Below are positions 1 through 4,869 of a DNA stretch of 5,632 nt, piece after piece. The stretch's first letter is position 1; each line of letters begins with the position of its first letter. The DNA lies in contig VHCR01000105.1 in assembly GCA_016871655.1 (NCBI GenBank), positions 1 through 5,632 on the forward strand, read 5' to 3'. The DNA is from Verrucomicrobiota bacterium. Lineage in GTDB: Bacteria > Verrucomicrobiota > Verrucomicrobiia > Chthoniobacterales > UBA6821. The position numbers and the translations under genes were made by a program. The notes beneath the pieces are model-generated. The model was not told the DNA's origin and did no database searches. It worked only from the letters and a program-made list of their open reading frames with translations.

Positions 1-88
1 GAACTGCGTTCTCAGATCTCACGTTATCTTCGGATAGCGCTTCGATCTTCGGCCTTGTTCTAAGAAAAAATTTCAGCGCTTCTAACAT
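1..88 (-). CDS. Possible 5' end of a divergent gene (partial, unknown product)
   Basis: An ATG on the minus strand at 88-86 opens a frame that stays open for 29 codons to the left edge. It begins MLEALKFFLRTRPKIEALS and continues with a charged, helix-like composition. I do not recognise a family. In its favour, the stretch is less AT-rich than 89-296, and the divergent layout fits the AT-rich region to its right being shared upstream DNA. Against it, the fragment is very short and the bases before the ATG (GAAAAGGGC) put the purine run too close for a good ribosome binding site. The plus strand also has open frames here, stopping at 61-63 and 102-104, so the segment could instead be the tail of a plus-strand gene. 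Weak call. Confidence 0.33.
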   Translation of the reverse strand, partial: MLEALKFFLRTRPKIEALSEDNVRSENAV

Positions 89-209
89 GCCCTTTTCAAT
101 TTAAGACACTATATTTGAAAAAATATCATGAACTGGCACCAAAATATGCATTATCTGGAACCGACCCCTATTTGGCCCCACTTAAATTTTTAAAATCGCA
201 AATTTTTTT

Positions 210-231
210 TTGAACGTTCTTCAAGGTGAAG
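210..231. promoter_or_regulatory. Overlapping inverted repeats between the -35 and -10 boxes (possible operator)
   Basis: Three inverted repeats share this stretch: TTGAA-N5-TTCAA (210-224), the perfect palindrome GAACGTTC (212-219), and CTTCA-AGG-TGAAG (219-231). They lie over or just after the candidate -35 box, where a repressor could block RNA polymerase. They do not match an operator family I recognise. Operator function is an inference from position and symmetry only. Confidence 0.25.
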
Positions 232-240
232 TTGTCTAAT
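210..240 (+). promoter_or_regulatory. Candidate sigma-70-type promoter for the sigma factor gene
   Basis: TTGAAC at 210-215 resembles a -35 box (TTGACA), and TCTAAT at 235-240 matches a -10 box (TATAAT) at five of six positions. The 19-base spacer is longer than the usual 17, so the fit is moderate. Transcription would start near 247, leaving a leader of about 50 bases before the ATG at 297. In such AT-rich DNA chance matches are common. Confidence 0.3.
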
Positions 241-296
241 AAGAAACGGCCAATTTTTAATTTTGGTTTGTTTTTTAACATCAACCCAAAAACGTT

Positions 297-1154
297 ATGT
301 CCATCGAAGATACTGATCCTAGTTTGCAGCGTTATTTGAAAGAAGTTGCTCAATATCCTTTGATATCCGCTGAGCGAGAAATTGAATTATCTGTTCTTAT
401 TAAAGAAGGAAACAAAGAAGCTATTGCGGAGATGACTCGCGCTAATCTTCGTCTCGTGATTAAGATTGCTCGCGAATATACTCATTTGGGATTGCCGCTC
501 TTGGATCTGATTTCCGAGGGAAATATTGGGCTTGTTAAGGCAGTAAAACGTTTTGACCCTGCAAAAGGTGGAAAAATGAGCACTTATGCTTCCTGGTGGA
601 TTAAACAAGCCATCAAACGAGCTCTTGCCAACCAAGGCAAAACTATTCGTTTGCCAATTCACCTCGTTGATAAAATCGCCAAGATTCGACGCGTGAGTGA
701 TAGTATGAGTGAGGCTCTTGGGCGTGATGCAACTAATGATGAGATTGCAGAAGAGATTGGGATCAGTGCTGCAAAAGTCGCCCAACTCAAGGAAGCCGCT
801 TGTAGACCAACTTCATTAGATGCTCCGTTGGGAGAAGAGAACGATATGGAGTTTTCTGAAACAATTTGTGACGCCAACGCGATAGATCCTTTTGATCAAC
901 TTCGGGAAAAAGATATGTACGATCAACTAAACGATCTTCTTGAAAACTTAGATGAACGTGAACGTTCGATTATTAGCAGTCGGTTCGGTCTTGATGGTTG
1001 TGATCCGATTACCTTGGAAGAAGTGGGTGCAATAATGGGAGTGACCCGTGAGCGGATTCGTCAATTACAAAACAGCGCTTTGAATAAAATGCGTCGAGCT
1101 TTTCGAGGGAAAGAAGTTATTACTTTTTCTTCGTTCATGACAGCAACGGCCTAA
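297..1154 (+). CDS. RNA polymerase sigma factor, sigma-70 family (RpoD/RpoS-like, no region 1.1)
   Basis: The 285-residue protein directs core RNA polymerase to -10/-35 promoters. Region 1.2 is at about residues 7-35 (DPSLQRYLKEV). Region 2 spans about 46-118, with the core-binding motif DLISEGNIGL (70-79) and the -10 recognition and melting segment STYASWWIKQAIKRAL (95-110). Region 3 spans about 121-190. Region 4 ends in a helix-turn-helix for the -35 box (TLEEVGAIMGVTRERIRQLQ, 239-258). Region 1.1 is absent, so the length is that of a group 2 or compact primary sigma rather than a full RpoD. It is not an ECF factor, because regions 1.2 and 3 are present. The ATG at 297 is the first after an in-frame stop at 276-278; it has no visible Shine-Dalgarno sequence. 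The family is certain; whether this is the housekeeping, stationary-phase or stress sigma cannot be decided here, so no symbol is given. The tail after the HTH (about 270-285) is short and unremarkable. Confidence 0.96.
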   Translation: MSIEDTDPSLQRYLKEVAQYPLISAEREIELSVLIKEGNKEAIAEMTRANLRLVIKIAREYTHLGLPLLDLISEGNIGLVKAVKRFDPAKGGKMSTYASWWIKQAIKRALANQGKTIRLPIHLVDKIAKIRRVSDSMSEALGRDATNDEIAEEIGISAAKVAQLKEAACRPTSLDAPLGEENDMEFSETICDANAIDPFDQLREKDMYDQLNDLLENLDERERSIISSRFGLDGCDPITLEEVGAIMGVTRERIRQLQNSALNKMRRAFRGKEVITFSSFMTATA

Positions 1155-1160
1155 AGAAAG

Positions 1161-1209
1161 GCTGGAGGCTGGAGGCTGGAGGCTGGAGGCTGGAGGTTGT
1201 AGGTTCATT
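1161..1209 (+). repeat. GCTGGAG heptamer tandem repeat (5 perfect + 2 degenerate copies)
   Basis: Five exact head-to-tail copies of GCTGGAG run from 1161 to 1195, followed by two decaying copies, GTTGTAG (1196-1202) and GTTCATT (1203-1209). The array begins six bases after the sigma factor stop codon and ends 21 bases before the protease ATG, so it fills most of the gap. Each junction contains GGAGG, identical to a Shine-Dalgarno core, but the last one (1192-1196) is 34 bases from the ATG, too far to serve as its ribosome binding site. Exact short repeats of this type are prone to slippage, so copy number may vary between strains (inference). Confidence 0.95.
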
Positions 1210-1215
1210 AGCTGG

Positions 1216-1221
1216 TATTAT
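1216..1221 (+). promoter_or_regulatory. Candidate -10 box just upstream of the first protease
   Basis: TATTAT matches TATAAT at five of six positions and ends nine bases before the ATG at 1231. Transcription from it would start around 1228, giving an almost leaderless mRNA, which would fit the missing Shine-Dalgarno sequence. No good -35 box is found at the right distance: the 17-base spacing falls at the end of the heptamer array. Read-through from the sigma factor gene is an equally good explanation. Confidence 0.2.
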
Positions 1222-1230
1222 ATCAAATAA

Positions 1231-2997
1231 ATGAAATTATCAAACTGCTCCCTCTTGGAAAAACTTTCTGCAGCAAAGTTTTTCATCATTACTCTCGTTG
1301 TTTTAGGTTTTCTTTTGTTGAAAGAAAGCAAATTTCTCCAGCAACAGATTCCTAAAACTTTTCCAGCACTGACTTTTTCTTCATGCCAGAAAAGTGCAGT
1401 TGAAAAAAGCGTTCATGATACACGGAGTGTGGCAGCGACTTCTTCGAAAATAGCGGCTCCTCTCAATGCTCTTTCAAAACAAGAGTTGCAGGACTTTCCT
1501 AGAGCCTACGTTGTAGAAGCAGTGGAAGTTGAAGGTCCGGGAATTGGACAGAAAACACGAGAGCGAGTTTTAAAAACGCAGTTAAAATATCCGTACGTTC
1601 GAACGGAAGAAGTGATTGATTCCGCATCAGGCGCTCTCCTTCATCGTACCGAGATGGCAGCGACTCATCTTCTTGTTCACTTGCCAGAAGGAGAAAATCC
1701 CCAACACTTTCTCAGCCAACTTGGTCCTGATGCAACCACATTAGAACGAGTAACGAGTAAAGATTCACTTTATCGGTTGCAACTAGGATCTCATGCCTTG
1801 GCGACGCTGCCAAATGTTATGAAGGAAATTCAAGAGAAACAACTTTCTCTTGTTGATGCAGAGCCTGATTATTTGACACATGCGTTATTAGTTCCAAATA
1901 ATCCTTTGTATTATGAACAATGGTATTTGCATCAACAATGTTGGCAGATTGAGGGTCCATGGGATAGGCGGATTTTTTCTTCATGCATTAATGCGTGTGA
2001 TGCTTGGAACCTACAAACTTCCGCTGAGAATGTTGTTGTAGCTGTGATTGACAGTGGTATTCGCTATACTCATGAAGATCTTGCAGCAAATATGTGGCAC
2101 GAAGAAGACCCAGTTTATGGAACGATCAATGGATGGAATTTTTCGGTGTTAGACAATGATCCTAGAAAGAGTGATCCGATGGATAACTTCGGACATGGAA
2201 CTGCTTGTGCCGGCATTATTGGAGCTGTTGGAAATAATGGGCTTGGAACGGTAGGCATTGCATGGAAAGTAAAATTGATGGCGGTAAAATATTATGATCA
2301 ACCTGGGTTAGGATACACCAGTGATGCTGTGAAAGCCATTGATTGGGCCTGTGAGCATGGAGCCAAGATTTTAAATTGTAGTTGGATGTCTGATCCTCCA
2401 AAAAATAGTAACAATGCTGCCGCTGGTGCTTCTACCAATGGCGCATCAACAGTTTTGCAAGCAGCTCTTAGTCGTGCTCGAGATCAAGGAGTCATTGTTG
2501 TTGCTGCTGCAGGAAATAGTGGCAGAGATAATGATCAAAATCCCATCTACCCCGCCAGTTATGCACATGGATATGGGTTTGATAATATGATTTCGGTAGG
2601 TTCAACAACCGAAGATGATCAGTTAGCCGAATTTTCAAATTTTGGTGCAACAACAGTTGATATTGCAGCTCCGGGAGAAGAAATTTTTTCAACGTGGGCA
2701 AGAAGTGATAGTGATTACATTACCGCTGAAACAAGAAAAGAAATTTTGACTCTTCTTAATAATGGTGAGGAGCCTAGCGAAGATCAGCTCAATAAAGCGC
2801 CCTGTGGGACTTCGTTTTCAGCTCCACAGGTCGTTGGAGCTTTAGCGCTTTTGAAAGAAAAATTTCCAACATGGACATATCAACAGCTTATCCAGCGAGT
2901 CATTAATACCAGCGATCCCATTCCATCACCTTCAGAAAAACAGATCATTGGTGGCAAATTAAATGTGGCAAGAGCGTTAGGGGATCCTATTAATTAG
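1231..2997 (+). CDS. Subtilisin-like serine protease precursor (peptidase family S8), first tandem copy
   Basis: A 588-residue secreted or membrane-anchored endopeptidase precursor. Basic residues and a hydrophobic segment at about 17-31 (FFIITLVVLGFLLL) form a signal peptide or anchor; no clear signal peptidase site or lipobox follows. A conserved pro-region extends to about 222, ending in an inhibitor-like segment with the subtilase pattern EPDY...PNNPLYYEQW. The catalytic domain shows all hallmarks: Asp274 in AVIDSG, His322 in GHGTACAG, oxyanion Asn429 in AAAGNSG and Ser528 in GTSFSAP. Cysteines near the active site (326, 374, 383) are shared with the neighbour. Compared with that paralogue it carries extra residues after QW (about 230-250), after NCSW (about 386-410) and before the catalytic serine (489-525). 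It ends soon after the S8 domain, with no sorting domain. An in-frame stop at 1228-1230 makes ATG 1231 the only sensible start. The substrate is unknown; family and activity are well supported. Confidence 0.96.
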   Translation: MKLSNCSLLEKLSAAKFFIITLVVLGFLLLKESKFLQQQIPKTFPALTFSSCQKSAVEKSVHDTRSVAATSSKIAAPLNALSKQELQDFPRAYVVEAVEVEGPGIGQKTRERVLKTQLKYPYVRTEEVIDSASGALLHRTEMAATHLLVHLPEGENPQHFLSQLGPDATTLERVTSKDSLYRLQLGSHALATLPNVMKEIQEKQLSLVDAEPDYLTHALLVPNNPLYYEQWYLHQQCWQIEGPWDRRIFSSCINACDAWNLQTSAENVVVAVIDSGIRYTHEDLAANMWHEEDPVYGTINGWNFSVLDNDPRKSDPMDNFGHGTACAGIIGAVGNNGLGTVGIAWKVKLMAVKYYDQPGLGYTSDAVKAIDWACEHGAKILNCSWMSDPPKNSNNAAAGASTNGASTVLQAALSRARDQGVIVVAAAGNSGRDNDQNPIYPASYAHGYGFDNMISVGSTTEDDQLAEFSNFGATTVDIAAPGEEIFSTWARSDSDYITAETRKEILTLLNNGEEPSEDQLNKAPCGTSFSAPQVVGALALLKEKFPTWTYQQLIQRVINTSDPIPSPSEKQIIGGKLNVARALGDPIN

Positions 2998-3130
2998 CAC
3001 TCTTGTCCAACTTTCTAGCAATGAAAAAGTTTCTTATTTCAAATTGAAAAATCATTTTGGAGAGCAATGATTAATGAATTACTTTGTTAATAGAAAAAGG
3101 AAAAATGAAAAACCTTTTGCTAACCTAGCA

Positions 3131-3136
3131 AAGGAG
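3131..3136 (+). promoter_or_regulatory. Strong Shine-Dalgarno match upstream of the second protease
   Basis: AAGGAG is the best ribosome-binding match in the window. It lies five bases before ATG 3142, which opens a 55-codon frame ending at 3309 that is out of frame with the protease. It also lies nine bases before ATG 3146, which is in the protease frame but meets TAG at 3167-3169 after seven codons. It is 39 bases from protease ATG 3176, too far for direct use. It may serve a leader peptide, or be a chance match. Confidence 0.35.
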
Positions 3137-3146
3137 TTAGGATGGA

Positions 3147-3168
3147 TGGCCCGAAAATGTGCGGGCTA
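3147..3168 (+). promoter_or_regulatory. GC-rich hairpin just before the second protease start
   Basis: TGGCCCG (3147-3153) pairs with CGGGCTA (3162-3168), giving seven pairs with one G-U and an eight-base loop. It ends seven bases before ATG 3176 and lies between the AAGGAG site and the protease start. Its GC content stands out in AT-rich surroundings. It has no T-tract after it, so it is not an intrinsic terminator; it could mask initiation or be part of a leader control element. I match it to no known riboswitch class. Confidence 0.35.
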
Positions 3169-3175
3169 GTTGGTT

Positions 3176-4789
3176 ATGAGTATGAAGGGTCGTTCTATTT
3201 TTCTAATTTTTCCTGTTCTTTTCTTTTTAGGAAGCGATATTTTTTTAAAAAAAAATTATTTCTTGAAGCAGGAAAAAAATCAGGAGTTTTCTCTTTCTCT
3301 GGCAGATAAAAAAGATCAAAAAAATTGCTGTGATATCAAAGAAAATCATCGAAGTTCTCTTCCTGCTAAAACTCCTGCACCTTTAAATATCGCCACAAAA
3401 CAAGAGCTAGCTGACTTTCCCGAGGCCCATGTTATTGAATGTTTAGAAGTGGCGGGACCTGAGCCAGGTCAAAAAACAAGGAAGCGAATTTTAGAAACGA
3501 AATTTAAATATCCTTATATTCGGACCGAAGAAATTATTGATGTTGCTTCCTCAAATTTATTGAAGCGAACAGAAATGGTAGCCGATCATTTGTTAGTTCG
3601 TCTCTCTGCGGAAGCAGATCCCATTGACTTTCTAGAGCAATGTGGTCCTGAGGCGGTCTCGCTAGAACCTGTTATGGAACATGATTTACTTTATCGGTTG
3701 AAACTTACGAACCCTTCTCTTCCGACGTTAACACGTATTTTAAAAACGGTTGCTTCACTCCCTCATCTTGCGCAGTTTGGTGAACCAGATTTTATTTGCC
3801 ATGCACGTTTTCAACCAAACGATCGGTTGTACATGAGAGAGCAGTGGAATCTTAATAGTACCAGTACGGTCAGCGGTTTTTCATCAGGCATTAATATGGA
3901 AACAGCATGGAACTTTCAAATGACTGCGCCTTCCACTATTATTGCGATTGTTGATACAGGGATTAATTGGACGCATGAAGATCTTGCAGCTAATATTTGG
4001 AATAATCCACAGCCTCAATACAACGATCTGCACGGCTGGAGTTCGATTACTAATGATGGAAATGCCATGGATGATAATGGCCACGGAACAATGTGTGCTG
4101 GCATTATTGGAGCTGTTGGGAATAACAGCACCGGGATAGCTGGGATTGTCTGGAAGACTCAACTCATGAGTTGTAAATTCCTTTCCTCTACTGGGACTGG
4201 TACGGATAGTGATAGTATAACTTGCATTAATTATGCTTGTGATCACCATGCAAACATCATCAACTGCAGTTGGGGGCATCAAGGAGGATATTCTGAAAGT
4301 TTAAAAATGGCGCTTCAAAAAACTCACGATAAAAAAATCATTGTGGTCGTTGCTTCGGGTAATGATGGTTGGGATGCAGATACCTATCCCGACTATCCTT
4401 CCTACTACCATTTTGACAATATGGTTACCGTTGCTGCGACGACAGCCAATAATGAACTAGCTTCTTTTTCGGATTATGGAGCAAACACGGTGCAACTTGC
4501 TGCTCCTGGTGATCATATTTTTTCAACGACCATCGGGTCCAACACAAGTTATTCTTATGGAAGTGGAACTTCTTTCGCAACACCTCATGTCACGGGTGCA
4601 TTAGCTTTGCTGATGGCTCACTTTCCTAAACTTTCTTATGATGAACTAATCGCACATCTCATGCAAACTGCTGATAAAATTCCAGTTCTTGAAGGAAAGG
4701 TCATGGCGGGACGAATCAATGTTGGCAATGCATTAAAAACGTTTCCCAACTATTTCTATTGGCTTGATCCTTGGTATTGCTTGTATTAG
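3176..4789 (+). CDS. Subtilisin-like serine protease precursor (peptidase family S8), second tandem copy
   Basis: A paralogue of the upstream protease, 537 residues from ATG 3176. Alternative starts are TTG 3170 (just after an in-frame TAG at 3167-3169) and ATG 3182; none has a well-placed Shine-Dalgarno sequence. A lysine/arginine followed by a hydrophobic stretch at about 8-18 (IFLIFPVLFFLG) indicates a signal peptide or anchor. Next come a lysine-rich linker and the same pro-region as the first copy, ending near GEPDFICHARFQPNDRLY (about 203-219). Catalytic residues are complete: Asp260 in AIVDTG, His303 in NGHGTMCAG, oxyanion Asn396 in VASGNDG and Ser466 in GTSFATP. It lacks the three insertions of the first copy and so is closer to a minimal subtilase core. 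The C-terminal 13 residues (525-537) are strikingly aromatic. It probably arose by tandem duplication with divergence. Activity as an exported endopeptidase is inferred from the family; substrate unknown. Confidence 0.95.
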   Translation: MSMKGRSIFLIFPVLFFLGSDIFLKKNYFLKQEKNQEFSLSLADKKDQKNCCDIKENHRSSLPAKTPAPLNIATKQELADFPEAHVIECLEVAGPEPGQKTRKRILETKFKYPYIRTEEIIDVASSNLLKRTEMVADHLLVRLSAEADPIDFLEQCGPEAVSLEPVMEHDLLYRLKLTNPSLPTLTRILKTVASLPHLAQFGEPDFICHARFQPNDRLYMREQWNLNSTSTVSGFSSGINMETAWNFQMTAPSTIIAIVDTGINWTHEDLAANIWNNPQPQYNDLHGWSSITNDGNAMDDNGHGTMCAGIIGAVGNNSTGIAGIVWKTQLMSCKFLSSTGTGTDSDSITCINYACDHHANIINCSWGHQGGYSESLKMALQKTHDKKIIVVVASGNDGWDADTYPDYPSYYHFDNMVTVAATTANNELASFSDYGANTVQLAAPGDHIFSTTIGSNTSYSYGSGTSFATPHVTGALALLMAHFPKLSYDELIAHLMQTADKIPVLEGKVMAGRINVGNALKTFPNYFYWLDPWYCLY

Positions 4790-4869
4790 CCATTTGAAGT
4801 TGAATTTTAAACCGAAGTGACAAGGTTTTTTCGCAGCACCAGGAATTTTTAAAATGCTCCAATCGACGG
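4790..4869. other. Convergent intergenic gap
   Basis: This 80-base gap separates the second protease from the stop codon of the minus-strand helicase. It contains two similar AT motifs (GAATTTTAAA at 4802 and GAATTTTTAAA further right) and one weak terminator-like hairpin, listed separately. No coding potential is seen. Confidence 0.5.
4809..4831 (+). terminator. Weak terminator-like hairpin after the second protease
   Basis: AAACC (4809-4813) can pair with GGTTT (4824-4828) across a ten-base loop, and the T-run continues to 4831. The stem has only five pairs, two of them G-C, so efficiency as an intrinsic terminator would be poor. Position, 20 bases after the stop codon, is the main support. 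Confidence 0.2.

Larger units (their letters stand above)
89..296. other. AT-rich intergenic region upstream of the sigma factor gene
   Basis: No convincing gene is seen in this stretch. It contains a nine-T run (203-211), a small AT hairpin (ATATTT-GAAA-AAATAT, 111-126), and the candidate promoter and inverted repeats listed separately. If the left-edge minus-strand frame is real, this is a divergent intergenic region that must hold promoters for both directions. Confidence 0.6.
2998..3175 (+). other. Spacer between the two proteases, with hairpins and mini-ORFs
   Basis: No gene of normal size is present in this stretch. AATCATT-N9-AATGATT (3050-3072) forms a 7-bp AT-rich stem with GGAGAG in its loop. 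Three 8-codon mini-ORFs follow, at 3067-3090, 3105-3128 and 3146-3169, each preceded by purine-rich, Shine-Dalgarno-like bases. No strong intrinsic terminator follows the first protease, so read-through into the second is possible; a TTGAAA at 3044-3049 could be a -35 box but lacks a convincing -10 partner. Confidence 0.5.

Noticed and set aside
26..52. Direct repeat ATCTTCGG (26-33 and 45-52) and short GAAC-TGC-GTTC dyad at the left edge
   Set aside because: Both are too short to mean anything and lie within a possible coding frame.
387..785. 132-codon minus-strand open frame inside the sigma factor gene
   Set aside because: It is antisense to a clearly conserved sigma factor and has no recognisable domain; it is a shadow of the real coding frame.
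2994..3002. TTAGCACTC, identical to one half of the CIRCE (HrcA) heat-shock operator
   Set aside because: The required GAGTGCTAA half nine bases later is absent, and the motif overlaps the stop codon of the first protease, so it is probably chance.
3009..3030. AACTTT...AAAGTT inverted repeat as a terminator after the first protease
   Set aside because: The stem is six pairs with a single G-C and has no proper T-tract; too weak to call.
3142..3309. 55-codon frame starting MDGPKMCG behind AAGGAG, as the true gene start or a frameshifted protease N-terminus
   Set aside because: The protease frame has its own convincing membrane segment and pro-region from 3176 on, so no frameshift is needed; the frame shows no recognisable protein. 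Kept only as part of the leader finding.
3884..4282. 132-codon minus-strand open frame inside the second protease
   Set aside because: It overlaps the conserved catalytic Asp/His region of the protease on the other strand and resembles no family.
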